64,000 nt of DNA, taken from positions 2,649,501 through 2,713,500 of the forward strand of contig NZ_CP012643.1 in NCBI RefSeq assembly GCF_001310085.1, read 5' to 3'. The position numbers and the translations under genes are program-made. Origin of the DNA: Rufibacter tibetensis (GTDB lineage: Bacteria > Bacteroidota > Bacteroidia > Cytophagales > Hymenobacteraceae). Below are positions 27,392 through 37,039 of the stretch, piece after piece. The number at the start of each line of letters is the position of its first letter. Positions within the stretch are counted from its first letter, which is position 1. The notes under the pieces were generated by a model. That model was not told the origin of the DNA. It made no database searches and worked only from the letters and a program-made list of their open reading frames with translations.

Positions 27392-28876
27392 ATGAAACCT
27401 GCTTTTTTCAGACCGTTTTTAACGCTTGCGTTACTTGCCGCAGTTTTTCTGAGCTCCTGTAAAGAAGACGAAGAACCTTCGCCGGCAAATAAGCCAGGTC
27501 CTTCTGAGGAAAAACCATTTAACCTCAACGAACTGACGGATACCTATGGTCACTTAGCCCCTATCTCTTTATCTGGGCGTTGGGGGCCCTATAACCTTCA
27601 TGACCCGTCTATCCTGAAAGATGGCGAATGGTTTTACTCATACAGCACAGACGTTGCCTACGGGGCCGCCCCCCACGTGGGTATTATGGTGCGCAGGTCC
27701 AAGGATCTGGTGCAATGGCAGTATGTTGGCTGGGCCCTGAACGGCTTGCCAGCTATGGGTGTGCAGCATATTACCTCCAACGGCGCTACGCCGGTCAAGG
27801 GCTTGTGGGCTCCTTACATCATGAAGGTGGGCAGCGAGTTCCGCCTTTACTACTCCCTTGCGGCAGAAGTAGGCAAAACCAGTGCCATCGGGTTGCTGAC
27901 TTCTAACTCGCCATTGGGGCCCTGGGTAGAGAAAGGCCTGGCAGTTACCTCTGTCAACATCGGACCCGGTACCAATGCCATTGACCCCTCAGTGGTGGTG
28001 ACCCCCTCTGGCCAGCACTACATGGTGTATGGGTCGTCCTGGGATGGTTTGTTTGAATTGCAACTGAACCCAGCTACCGGCCTAGCCCAGAATTCCGGCG
28101 ACAAAGGCGTGCGCATTGCCCGTCGCGGAAGAACCAACAACAACACGAACGGCAATCTGGAAGGCCCTGAGCTTATCTACAACGAGCAGACCAAGATGTA
28201 CTATCTGTTTGTTTCGTATGACTGGCTTTCTACCAAATACAACGTGCGGGTTTACCGGTCTACCAGCCCGACCGGCCCGTTTCTGGACTGGAACGGTGTG
28301 AACGTAGACAACCAGGCCGACAACGTGCCCATGATTCTGTCGCCGTACAAGTTTATGGGCCACGGCGGCTGGCAGGGCGTATCGCACCCGGCTGTTTTCC
28401 AGGACAACGGACAGTATTACATGGCCCACCAGGGCAGACCTGGGGTTGACCCCGCCTTTATGGTGATGCACGTACGCAAAATGTTCTGGACGCCCGAAGG
28501 CTGGCCCGTGGTTTCCCCGGAGCGCTATGCCAACGTAGCGCAGCCCCCTGTTACTGCCGCGGACATACCGGGTGAATACGAGCAGATTGTATTGCTGCAG
28601 TCTGTGGTGCCTGGCTTCGGAAACGAACAGACCGACCCTAACTTTTCTGAGGCCTTTACCACCACCTTAACGCCGAACGGCCTTATCAACGGAGATGCCA
28701 ACAACACCTGGACGTATGATGCGCCCTGGCTGACCCTGCGCTGGGCTGGGGGCATGTTCGTGGACAAAGTACACGTGTCAAGAGAAAGAGACTGGGAAAA
28801 TAAAAGAGAGTCTACAGTGGTCATGACCGGATTGAACGGAGGCGGCGTGGCCATTTGGCTGAAGAAAAAGCAATAA
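27392..28876 (+). CDS. Endo-arabinanase-like GH43 lipoprotein, probably surface-exposed
   Basis: The ATG at 27392 starts a lipoprotein signal with lipobox LSSC (Cys23), directly followed by KEDEE. A lysine plus acidic residues after the lipid cysteine matches the published Bacteroidota lipoprotein surface-export signal. The catalytic acids of a GH43 arabinanase are visible: D71 in NLHDPSIL, D198 in NAIDPSVV, E257 in NLEGPELI. The blade sequences GLWAPYIM and FMGHGGWQGVSHPAVF are typical of endo-alpha-1,5-arabinanases. About 120 C-terminal residues form an extra beta-domain. It would cut arabinan at the surface before SusC/D uptake. The frame opens 15 codons upstream, but that extension lacks signal character. 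Confidence 0.88.
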   Translation: MKPAFFRPFLTLALLAAVFLSSCKEDEEPSPANKPGPSEEKPFNLNELTDTYGHLAPISLSGRWGPYNLHDPSILKDGEWFYSYSTDVAYGAAPHVGIMVRRSKDLVQWQYVGWALNGLPAMGVQHITSNGATPVKGLWAPYIMKVGSEFRLYYSLAAEVGKTSAIGLLTSNSPLGPWVEKGLAVTSVNIGPGTNAIDPSVVVTPSGQHYMVYGSSWDGLFELQLNPATGLAQNSGDKGVRIARRGRTNNNTNGNLEGPELIYNEQTKMYYLFVSYDWLSTKYNVRVYRSTSPTGPFLDWNGVNVDNQADNVPMILSPYKFMGHGGWQGVSHPAVFQDNGQYYMAHQGRPGVDPAFMVMHVRKMFWTPEGWPVVSPERYANVAQPPVTAADIPGEYEQIVLLQSVVPGFGNEQTDPNFSEAFTTTLTPNGLINGDANNTWTYDAPWLTLRWAGGMFVDKVHVSRERDWENKRESTVVMTGLNGGGVAIWLKKKQ

Positions 28877-28894
28877 TTAAAAAAAACACTAGTG

Positions 28895-28932
28895 CGTTTT
28901 AGCCTTAACTTATTCAAAACAAAGCTAAAACG
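28895..28932. repeat. Hairpin of the dispersed palindrome type
   Basis: CGTTTTAGC (28895-28903) pairs perfectly with GCTAAAACG (28924-28932). It lies in the 121-bp gap between the GH43 and GH127 genes, which are probably co-transcribed, so it is not clearly a terminator. Confidence 0.5.
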
Positions 28933-28997
28933 ATCCTAATAAAATTGACAACAGCCTTGAATTAAGGCCTTTTTGGTAGTAAGACGGTTACCCTCAG

Positions 28998-31364
28998 ATG
29001 AAAGGAAAACTCTTAGGTATTTTGTTTTTTGTGTTAAGCCCGGCACTATGTCTGGGGCAGCAGGGAAGTATGCAGTCTTTTCCGCTGGAATCAGTGCGGT
29101 TGCTGGACAGCCCGTTTAAGCAGGCGCAGCAGACCGACCTTAAGTACATGCTGGCCTTGGACATGGACCGTTTATTAGCTCCTTTTCAGAAAGAAGCAAA
29201 AATCCAGCCGAAAGCGGAGAACTACGGAAACTGGGAAAACACCGGGCTGGACGGACACATTGGCGGGCATTACCTTTCGGCCTTGTCTCTAATGTATGCC
29301 TCAACAGGTAACCCAGAATTGCTGCGGCGGATTAACTACATGGTAGATGCTTTGGAAGCTTGCCAGCAGAAAAGCGGTGACGGTTATCTGGGCGGAACAC
29401 CTGGTGGGAAGCAGATGTGGCAGGAAATCAAAGCCGGAAAGATAGATGCCGGAAGCTTTTCATTGAACAAGAAGTGGGTGCCTTTGTACAACATCCATAA
29501 AACCTACTCGGGACTGCGCGATGCCTACTGGTTTGCCGGAAACGAGAAGGCCAAGGGTATGATCATCAAACTCACCGACTGGTTTTCAGATGTGACGGCT
29601 AACCTCACCGATGCCCAAATCCAGGACATGTTGCGCAGCGAGCACGGCGGCATGAACGAGGTGTTTGCAGATGTAGCGGAGATTACCGGTGACCAGAAAT
29701 ACTTAGCCCTCGCGAAGCGGTTTTCCCAAACATCGGTGCTCAACCCCTTGCTGCAAGGCAAAGACCACCTGAACGGAATGCACGCCAATACTCAAATCCC
29801 GAAGGTGATTGGGTACCAGCGGGTAGCCGAGGTTTCCAGAGACAAAACGTGGACCAACGCCGCTGATTTCTTTTGGAAAACGGTAGTAAATAACCGCACG
29901 GTGTCTATTGGCGGGAACAGCGTGAGCGAGCACTTCCATCCGGCCAACAACTTTACTTCCATGATGGAAAGCAAGGAAGGCCCCGAGACGTGCAACACCT
30001 ACAACATGCTCAAACTCACGAAGCAGTTGTATTTGAACAGCGCTTCGGCCAGTTACCTGAACTACTATGAGCGAGCACTTTATAACCATATCCTCTCCTC
30101 ACAGCACCCTACCAAAGGCGGTTTCGTGTACTTCACGTCCATGCGCCCGCAACACTACCGGGTGTATTCAAACCCGCAGGAAGATTTTTGGTGCTGTGTA
30201 GGTTCGGGTCTGGAGAACCACGGCAAATACGGCGAACTCATCTACTCACACACAAACAAAGCTTTGTACCTGAACCTTTTCATCCCGTCAGAACTGGAGT
30301 GGAAGGAGAAAGGTCTCACGTTAACCCAGACCACCTCTTTCCCCTTTGAGGAGAAAACAGAGGTGAAGCTGAAGTTAAAAAGAGCCAACAAATTCACGTT
30401 CTACATCCGGAAGCCTGAATGGCTAAAAGGTGATCAGCTAAAAGTGCTCGTGAACGGAAAAGAAGTAAGCCCAAACACCGCCACCAACGGCTACGTGGGC
30501 ATTGAACGCAAATGGAAATCTGGTGACGTAGTGACGGTGCAGTTGCCTATGGAAACCAAAGCCGAATACCTTCCAGACAATTCTCCCTGGGTTTCCTTCG
30601 TGCATGGCCCTATTGTATTGGCTGCAGTAACCAGTAAATCAGACCTGCCTGGCTTGTTAGCCGATGGTAGTCGCATGGGGCATGTGGCCAATGGCCCTTT
30701 GTATTCACTGGAAGAGGCGCCTTTGTTGGTATCTACTCAGAAAGACTTAACAGCGCATCTTTCTCCGGTATCTAACAAGTCTTTTACCTTCACCTTGTCT
30801 GGAGTGGCAAATCAAAATGCTGGGCACAAGTTGGAATTGGTGCCTTTCTATCAGATTCATGATGCCCGCTACATGGTGTATTTTCCGGTCACTACCCCAG
30901 AAGGTTTGGAGGCCCGTAAGGCTGCCATCAAAGAAAAAGAAAGAGAGCAGTTGGCTCTGGCCGAGCGCACGGTAGACCAGGTGGCGCCGGGTGAGCAGCA
31001 ACCAGAATCAGATCATGGGTTCCAGGGTGAGCGCACAGAAACCGGCGTTCATAGAGACCGCCATTGGCGTCATGCCCAGGGTTGGTTCAGCTATAACCTA
31101 AAGAACAAAGGCCAGGGGCCTCGCAAACTTCGAATAACTTACTTCGGGGCAGATAAAGGCCGCAACTTCCAAATATTGATCAATGACAAACTGGTAAAAA
31201 CCGTGGTGACCGATGGCTCCGGCGGCGACAAGTTTGTGGACGTGGAATATGATATTCCTGCGGAGGTGTTGACCAAAGCCGCTAATAATACTTTGAATGT
31301 GAAATTTAAGGCAAACGAAGGTTCCTCCACAGCCGGAATTTACGAAGTAAGATTAATGAAGTAA
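28998..31364 (+). CDS. Beta-L-arabinofuranosidase, GH127, secreted
   Basis: 788 residues with signal peptide (MKGKLLGILFFVLSPALCLG). The alpha/alpha barrel of GH127 (formerly DUF1680) starts at DSPFKQAQQTDLKYML and includes GLDGHIGGHYLSAL (83-96). The zinc and thiolate site is visible: E330 and C332 in GPETCNTYN, C399 and C400 in FWCCVGSGLENH. By analogy with Bifidobacterium HypBA1 the first of these paired cysteines is the nucleophile, and E311 is the likely acid/base. An extra C-terminal domain (about 660-788, HRDRHWRHAQGWFSYNLKNK onward) is a beta-sandwich common in long Bacteroidota members. It removes beta-linked arabinofuranose, a linkage found in extensin-type and some arabinan side chains. 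Confidence 0.92.
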   Translation: MKGKLLGILFFVLSPALCLGQQGSMQSFPLESVRLLDSPFKQAQQTDLKYMLALDMDRLLAPFQKEAKIQPKAENYGNWENTGLDGHIGGHYLSALSLMYASTGNPELLRRINYMVDALEACQQKSGDGYLGGTPGGKQMWQEIKAGKIDAGSFSLNKKWVPLYNIHKTYSGLRDAYWFAGNEKAKGMIIKLTDWFSDVTANLTDAQIQDMLRSEHGGMNEVFADVAEITGDQKYLALAKRFSQTSVLNPLLQGKDHLNGMHANTQIPKVIGYQRVAEVSRDKTWTNAADFFWKTVVNNRTVSIGGNSVSEHFHPANNFTSMMESKEGPETCNTYNMLKLTKQLYLNSASASYLNYYERALYNHILSSQHPTKGGFVYFTSMRPQHYRVYSNPQEDFWCCVGSGLENHGKYGELIYSHTNKALYLNLFIPSELEWKEKGLTLTQTTSFPFEEKTEVKLKLKRANKFTFYIRKPEWLKGDQLKVLVNGKEVSPNTATNGYVGIERKWKSGDVVTVQLPMETKAEYLPDNSPWVSFVHGPIVLAAVTSKSDLPGLLADGSRMGHVANGPLYSLEEAPLLVSTQKDLTAHLSPVSNKSFTFTLSGVANQNAGHKLELVPFYQIHDARYMVYFPVTTPEGLEARKAAIKEKEREQLALAERTVDQVAPGEQQPESDHGFQGERTETGVHRDRHWRHAQGWFSYNLKNKGQGPRKLRITYFGADKGRNFQILINDKLVKTVVTDGSGGDKFVDVEYDIPAEVLTKAANNTLNVKFKANEGSSTAGIYEVRLMK

Positions 31365-31446
31365 ATCACCTGCAAACGCATTTAAAGCAGCTAATCATGC
31401 TGCCTTTTAAATATTTAAGATTGAGAATCCCTTTTAATTGAACCCC

Positions 31447-33471
31447 ATGAAGCACAAACCTTTTTCTTTTGTTGCCCTGGCTGCAGGCTGTATGATGGCT
31501 TTCAATCTATCGGCGCAGACCGTTCCCTCTGTGAAGACTTTCCAGGTAAAAGCAGACCAGGTGTATGGCGAAATAGCTCCCACCATGTACGGAATCTTCT
31601 TTGAAGACATTAACCTGGGTGCCGATGGCGGTATCTACGCTGAGTTAGTGAAGAACCGTTCTTTTGAGTTTGATACGCCTTTAATGGGTTGGAAAGAACA
31701 AAAGCAAAACAATGCTGAAGGTACCTTGCTGGTGCACAACCGGGGTGAGCTGAACGGGGCCAACCGCAGGTTCCTTCGCTTGACCTCTAAGTCAGACCAG
31801 GGAGGCTACGGCGTTTTGAACGAAGGCTTCCGGGGCATGGGCATCAAGAAAGGCGAGCAATACAACTTCACGGTAATGGCGCGCCAACAAGGCAGCAGCG
31901 CTATGCCGGTAGTGGTAGAGTTGCTTACTGCTAAAGGTGAAAAACTAGGCGCTGCCACCATCACCCCAACTGGAGCCGACTGGAAAGAATACAAGGCCAG
32001 CATTACGGCTACGGGTACAGACCCGAAAGCCCTCTTGCAAGTGGTGGCCCAGGGAAAAGGCACGGTAGACCTGGATATGATTTCTTTGTTTCCTAAGAAC
32101 ACCTGGAAGCAACGTCCTAACGGCCTCCGTGCCGACATGGTACAGTTATTAGCCGACATGAAGCCGGGTTTCCTGCGTTTCCCTGGAGGTTGTATCGTGG
32201 AAGGCCGTACTCTGGATGAACGTTTCCAGTGGAAGAAAACTATTGGTGAGGTAGCGAACCGTGCCACCTTGGTCAACCGCTGGAACACCGAGTTCAAGCA
32301 CCGCCACACGCCAGATTATTTCCAGACGTTCGGGCTAGGCTTTTTTGAGTACTTCCAGTTAGCCGAGGACATTGGAGCCGCGCCGCTTCCAATTCTTAAC
32401 TGCGGCATGGCTTGCCAGTTCAACACCGGTGAGGTGGTGCCTTTGGACCAACTGGATCCTTACATCCAAGATGCCTTGGATTTAATTGAGTTTGCCAACG
32501 GACCTGCTACTTCTGAGTGGGGTAAAATCAGAGCCGAGATGGGGCACCCGGCTCCGTTCAACCTGAAATACTTAGGCGTGGGTAATGAGCAATGGGGCGA
32601 GCAGTACGTAGAGCGCTACAAAATATTTGAGAGAGCCCTGCGTGCGAAATACCCAGACGTAAAGCTAATCACCACCACCGGGCCGTTCCCGGATGGCCCT
32701 GAGTTTGATTACCTGAATAAAACCATGCGCAGCCTCAACGCTGATATCATTGATGAGCATTATTACCGCGCCCCGGAATGGTTCCAGGAAAACGTGACAC
32801 GCTATGACAACTATGACCGCAAAGGTCCTAAGATCTTTGCCGGTGAATACGCATCTCAGACGGTAGCCATTGCTAGCCCGGATAACAAGAACAACTGGAA
32901 AGGTGCCCTCTCCGAAGCCGCGTTCATGACCGGCCTGGAGCGCAACGCCGATGTAGTGGTAATGGCTTCCTACGCGCCATTGTTCGCCCACGAAGAAGGC
33001 TGGCAGTGGACCCCAGACATGATCTGGGTGAACAACCTGCAATCCTTCGGGACACCCAACTACTACGTGCAAAAGCTATTCTCTACAAACGTAGGTACGC
33101 ACCTGGTGCCTATTCAGCGCAACAATGCTAACGTGACCGGCCAAGATAAACTGTTCGCTTCCGCCAGCCTTAATCAGAAAACAAACGAACTGATCTTAAA
33201 AGTGGTGAACACGTCAGACAAAGCGCAGGACGGAGAATTTGTTCTGGATGGCGTGAAAAGTACGCAAAGTAAAGGCACAGTGCAGAAACTGAGAAGCAAC
33301 AACCTGGAGCAGATGAACTCCTTTGCCAATCCTACGGCCATCAGCCCGGTGCAGCAAACAGTACAAGTGAAAAACAAACGCGTGAAGTTATCGCTGGAAC
33401 CTTACTCAGTGAACGTGATTAAGGTAAAAGTGACGCCAAACGAGGGGCAGTACAGCCTTAACAAAAAGTAA
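31447..33471 (+). CDS. Alpha-L-arabinofuranosidase, GH51 with carbohydrate-binding-like domain
   Basis: 674 residues from the ATG at 31447 (a TTG at 31438 is a weaker alternative). A signal peptide ends near AFNLSAQ. The layout differs from the other GH51 here: after GIFFEDINLGADGGIYAELV comes an inserted jelly-roll of about 140 residues resembling CBM4/CBM6-type modules, then the barrel with FLRFPGGCIVEG, acid/base E381 in LGVGNEQWGEQY and nucleophile E467 in KIFAGEYASQ. The two GH51 enzymes are therefore not recent duplicates and probably differ in preferred branch or chain length. It follows the GH127 gene by 82 bp and ends at a terminator. Confidence 0.93.
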   Translation: MKHKPFSFVALAAGCMMAFNLSAQTVPSVKTFQVKADQVYGEIAPTMYGIFFEDINLGADGGIYAELVKNRSFEFDTPLMGWKEQKQNNAEGTLLVHNRGELNGANRRFLRLTSKSDQGGYGVLNEGFRGMGIKKGEQYNFTVMARQQGSSAMPVVVELLTAKGEKLGAATITPTGADWKEYKASITATGTDPKALLQVVAQGKGTVDLDMISLFPKNTWKQRPNGLRADMVQLLADMKPGFLRFPGGCIVEGRTLDERFQWKKTIGEVANRATLVNRWNTEFKHRHTPDYFQTFGLGFFEYFQLAEDIGAAPLPILNCGMACQFNTGEVVPLDQLDPYIQDALDLIEFANGPATSEWGKIRAEMGHPAPFNLKYLGVGNEQWGEQYVERYKIFERALRAKYPDVKLITTTGPFPDGPEFDYLNKTMRSLNADIIDEHYYRAPEWFQENVTRYDNYDRKGPKIFAGEYASQTVAIASPDNKNNWKGALSEAAFMTGLERNADVVVMASYAPLFAHEEGWQWTPDMIWVNNLQSFGTPNYYVQKLFSTNVGTHLVPIQRNNANVTGQDKLFASASLNQKTNELILKVVNTSDKAQDGEFVLDGVKSTQSKGTVQKLRSNNLEQMNSFANPTAISPVQQTVQVKNKRVKLSLEPYSVNVIKVKVTPNEGQYSLNKK

Positions 33472-33481
33472 GAGGATCGGG

Positions 33482-33526
33482 GCGTTTACAGGCTGTTTTG
33501 AGTAATTCAGCTTGTAAACGCTTTTT
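33482..33526 (+). terminator. Terminator after the GH43-GH127-GH51 unit
   Basis: GCGTTTACAGGCTG (33482-33495) pairs with CAGCTTGTAAACGC (33508-33521), with one G-U pair, followed by TTTTTG. The stem has the dispersed-palindrome sequence pattern. Confidence 0.8.
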
Positions 33527-33675
33527 GTTTTTCTTCTGTGACGCAGATTTATTGCCGTGACTTTCCTGAAGCTTGCATTAGGCACGGAAGTATATCTTAG
33601 CCGAGATGTCTAAAAGCGCAGATGACCGCCTCTTTCTAAAAACTAGCCTTTAAGCGCTTCTCCCAGTTAAAAGAA

Positions 33676-35679
33676 ATGTACATGTCCCTACCACGTAAAC
33701 AAAATAGATCTGTATTCAGGAAGTGCCAGTACATCTTAGTTGCCTTCGGGCTGCTGGTGTTGGTTTCTTGTTCGCAGAAAAGCAGTAGCCCTAGTAGTTC
33801 TGCCATGGAAAAGGAGTATACGCTGGAAAGCCCAGATAAAAGCATTGCCGTGCGGTTCAGCCTTGCCGCAGACCAGGGCGCCACTTATGCCATCACCCGC
33901 AACGGCGCTCCTGTGCTGCAAGACTCTAAATTGGGAGTACGCATGGAAGACGCTGACCTGACCAGAGGTTTGGCCTTGGAATCGGTTTCAAAGGTGGAGT
34001 CGGTAAAGGACGATTACGAGATTCTGACGGCTAAACGCAGAAAGAACTCCTACCGCGCAAACAAACGCACTTTCCATTTAAAGAATGCCCAGGGGCAGCA
34101 GATGGATGTCATTTTCCAAGTGTCTGATGATGGCGTGGCCTTCCGGTATTTCTTCCCGGGCCAAAGCGGAGAGAAAAAGAAGATCAACCAGGAGTTTACT
34201 TCTTTCAAATTTCCGGAGAGCGCCAAAGGCTGGTTGCAACCCATGTCTGATGCCAAGACTGGTTGGGAGAGCACCAACCCTTCGTATGAAGAATATTACC
34301 TGAAAGGCATTCCGGTGGGCACCCCGTCGCCTATCAAAGCCGGTTGGGTGTTCCCGGCGCTATTTCAGAATGGCGAGAACTGGGCCTTGATCACGGAGTC
34401 GGCTCCGGACGGAAGTTACTGTGGTTCCCGGTTGGCGCAGAATGCACCGGGCGGCGAATACCAGCTTGCCTTTCCGCAGGAGGCTGAAAAGATGCCTAAT
34501 GGCGTAGTGAATCCAGAGTCTGAATTGCCTTGGTACACGCCTTGGCGCATTATTGCCGTGGGCTCTCTGAAAACCATTGCGGAGTCTACATTAGGCACCG
34601 ATTTGGCAAAACCAGCCATAAACCTAGATCAAAGCTTCATCAAGCCCGGCAAATCAGCTTGGAGTTGGGCTTTGCTGAAGGATGATTCTACGGTATATGA
34701 TGTGCAGAAGCGGTTTATTGATTACGCGGCCCGCATGAACTGGGCCTATACGCTCATTGATGCCGATTGGGACAAGAAGATAGGCTATGCTAAAGTAAAA
34801 GAACTGGCTGATTACGCTAAAGCCAAGAACGTAGGTTTGTTGCTGTGGTACAACTCCGCTGGTGCTTGGAACACGGCGCCGTACACCCCCAGAGATAAAA
34901 TGCTTATCCATGAAAGCCGCATGCAAGAATTTGCCAGACTGCGCGACATGGGCATCAAAGGCGTAAAGATTGACTTCTTTGGCGGCGATGGACAGAGCGT
35001 GATGCAGTACTACAATGACATCTTGAAAGATGCTGCGGAGAACAAACTGCTGGTGAATTTTCACGGTTGTACCTTGCCCCGGGGCTGGCAACGCACCTAT
35101 CCTAACCTCATGACCATGGAGTCTATTAAGGGCTTTGAGTTCATCACCTTTGAGCAGCAGAACGCCGATGAAGAGGCTGCCCACGCCACGGTGATTCCGT
35201 TCGCCCGTAACGTTTTTGATCCTATGGATTTCACGCCGGTGAATTTAGACCAGATTCCAAGAATCACCCGCAAAACGACCAAAGGCTTTGAGCTGGCGTT
35301 GTCGGTGCTGTTTGTTTCAGGAATCCAGCATTACGTGGAGATTCCGCAAGGTATGGCAAAGCAACCAGCATATGTACAGGGTTTCCTTAAGGAAGTGCCT
35401 GCTGTGTGGGAAGACTCTAAGTTTATTGACGGCTATCCTGGCAAGCAGGTGGTCATGGCCCGGCAAGCGAACGGCAAGTGGTACGTGGCAGGCATTAACG
35501 GTGAGAACACCGCCAAAAGCATGGTACTTGATTTGTCTTTCCTGAAAGGCAAAAAAGGCTCCTTCATCACTGACAGCAATGAAGCTTCCGGCATGCAGCA
35601 GAAAGCGGTGGAGATTGCCGCCAACGGGAAAACCACTGTGGATCTGAAACCGAATGGTGGCTTTGTAATGGTGTTCTAA
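33676..35679 (+). CDS. GH97 glycosidase lipoprotein (retaining; alpha-galactosidase or beta-L-arabinopyranosidase)
   Basis: 667 residues with lipobox LVSC (Cys32) followed by SQKSSS, so no acidic surface signal. The protein has the GH97 N-terminal beta-super-sandwich (about 45-320), the barrel and a C-terminal sheet. The segment GIKGVKIDFFGGDG places an aspartate (D433) at the nucleophile position of the retaining GH97 branch. The inverting SusB-type alpha-glucosidases use glutamates instead. E482 in LMTMESIKGFEF is the likely acid/base. Characterised retaining members include alpha-galactosidases and beta-L-arabinopyranosidases of Bacteroides; the arabinan context favours the latter, by inference. 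Confidence 0.88.
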   Translation: MYMSLPRKQNRSVFRKCQYILVAFGLLVLVSCSQKSSSPSSSAMEKEYTLESPDKSIAVRFSLAADQGATYAITRNGAPVLQDSKLGVRMEDADLTRGLALESVSKVESVKDDYEILTAKRRKNSYRANKRTFHLKNAQGQQMDVIFQVSDDGVAFRYFFPGQSGEKKKINQEFTSFKFPESAKGWLQPMSDAKTGWESTNPSYEEYYLKGIPVGTPSPIKAGWVFPALFQNGENWALITESAPDGSYCGSRLAQNAPGGEYQLAFPQEAEKMPNGVVNPESELPWYTPWRIIAVGSLKTIAESTLGTDLAKPAINLDQSFIKPGKSAWSWALLKDDSTVYDVQKRFIDYAARMNWAYTLIDADWDKKIGYAKVKELADYAKAKNVGLLLWYNSAGAWNTAPYTPRDKMLIHESRMQEFARLRDMGIKGVKIDFFGGDGQSVMQYYNDILKDAAENKLLVNFHGCTLPRGWQRTYPNLMTMESIKGFEFITFEQQNADEEAAHATVIPFARNVFDPMDFTPVNLDQIPRITRKTTKGFELALSVLFVSGIQHYVEIPQGMAKQPAYVQGFLKEVPAVWEDSKFIDGYPGKQVVMARQANGKWYVAGINGENTAKSMVLDLSFLKGKKGSFITDSNEASGMQQKAVEIAANGKTTVDLKPNGGFVMVF

Positions 35680-35789
35680 GGAACAGTATCCTTCTGACCT
35701 CCTCTGTGTGGGTGTATAAAAAACCAAATTAAAAGCGCTGTTTAAAGGCAAATTTTGCCAAAGCAGCCTCTAAATGAAAACAAACAATC

Positions 35790-36956
35790 ATGAAACATAC
35801 AAGTAAAGGTCTTTATCTTCTCTTAGTGCTGTTAGCAGCAGGTGGCTGTGCCCAGACAAAGCAAGCAACCTCCACCACCCCAGCTGCAACTGCCGCCGCT
35901 TCTACGCCGGCAGCTCCTTCAACCGCCGCTGCTGCTCCAACCCCAGCTGCTCCAGCGCAAACGCCACCACGGGGACAGCAGGTGGGAGAGGTGCGACCAA
36001 TGAGCAACATCACCGTGCATGATCCAGTGATGGCGAAGCAGGGAAACACGTATTACCTATTTAGCACGGGGAACGGCATCTCGGTATGGTCTTCTACAGA
36101 CATGCAGAACTGGAAAATGGAAGCTCCTGTGTTTGCCTCAGCACCTGAGTGGGCTACCAAGGCTGTTGCTGGTTTCAGGAATAACCACATCTGGGCGCCG
36201 GACATCAGTTTCTACAACGGGAAATATTACCTGTACTACTCTATCTCAGCCTTCGGGAAGAATACTTCTGCCATTGGAGTCGCGACTAACACTACCCTAG
36301 ATCCGCAGAATCCTAACTTCAAGTGGGTAGACCACGGCAAAGTCATTGAGTCTGTACCGGGGCAAACCAATTGGAATGCCATTGACCCAAACATCATCAC
36401 TGATAAAAACGGGACGGCCTGGATGAGCTTTGGGTCTTTCTGGGGCGGGCTAAAGCTGGTGAAAATGAGCAAAGACCGCCTGAGCGTGGCCGAGGACATC
36501 TCAAAAATACCGACCATTGCCAGCCGCAAAAAAGGGTTGACGCTGCAAACTAATCCGGCTCCTTTGCCAGGAAACCCAGCCGAAGCGGGAGGAAACGCCA
36601 TTGAGGCACCCTTTATTTTTGAGAAAAATGGCTATTATTACCTGTTTGCTTCTATTGACTACTGCTGCAAAGGTGCTAATAGTGACTACAAAATGATAGT
36701 GGGACGCTCTAAAACCGTGCAAGGACCTTACTTGGATAAAAAAGGAGTGGCCATGGATGCGGGCGGAGGCACCATTCTGCTGGAAGGAAATGAAAATTGG
36801 AATGGGGTAGGGCACAACTCGGTCTATACCTTTGACAAAACAGATTACATCATCTTCCATGGGTATGACGCTGCTCAAAACGGAAGGCCTAAATTAAGGG
36901 TGGAGAAACTTGCCTGGGACAAAGACCAGTGGCCAATAGTAGCACTAGCGCAGTAG
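35790..36956 (+). CDS. Endo-arabinanase-like GH43 lipoprotein with Ala/Pro linker
   Basis: 388 residues. Lipobox AGGC (Cys20), then about 40 residues of Ala, Pro, Thr and Ser that look like a flexible linker, then the GH43 propeller. Catalytic acids: D78 in ITVHDPVM, D199 in NAIDPNII and E272 in NAIEAPFIF. HIWAPDISFYNGKYYLYYSI and MSFGSFWGGLKLV are typical of arabinanases. No acidic residues follow the lipid cysteine, so the enzyme may face the periplasm and complement the surface GH43 at 27392. It is 83 bp before the aldose epimerase gene and likely co-transcribed. Confidence 0.9.
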   Translation: MKHTSKGLYLLLVLLAAGGCAQTKQATSTTPAATAAASTPAAPSTAAAAPTPAAPAQTPPRGQQVGEVRPMSNITVHDPVMAKQGNTYYLFSTGNGISVWSSTDMQNWKMEAPVFASAPEWATKAVAGFRNNHIWAPDISFYNGKYYLYYSISAFGKNTSAIGVATNTTLDPQNPNFKWVDHGKVIESVPGQTNWNAIDPNIITDKNGTAWMSFGSFWGGLKLVKMSKDRLSVAEDISKIPTIASRKKGLTLQTNPAPLPGNPAEAGGNAIEAPFIFEKNGYYYLFASIDYCCKGANSDYKMIVGRSKTVQGPYLDKKGVAMDAGGGTILLEGNENWNGVGHNSVYTFDKTDYIIFHGYDAAQNGRPKLRVEKLAWDKDQWPIVALAQ

Positions 36957-37039
36957 TCTGGTAATCTTTGCTCTGGGTAGAAATCCTGTGAAAAACTCTT
37001 ACCTTCAAAAAATAATCTGTTTAACCCTATAACTCATCT

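Noticed and set aside
30747..31001. Minus-strand open frame inside the GH127 gene
   Set aside because: Antisense shadow of a complete, well-supported gene.
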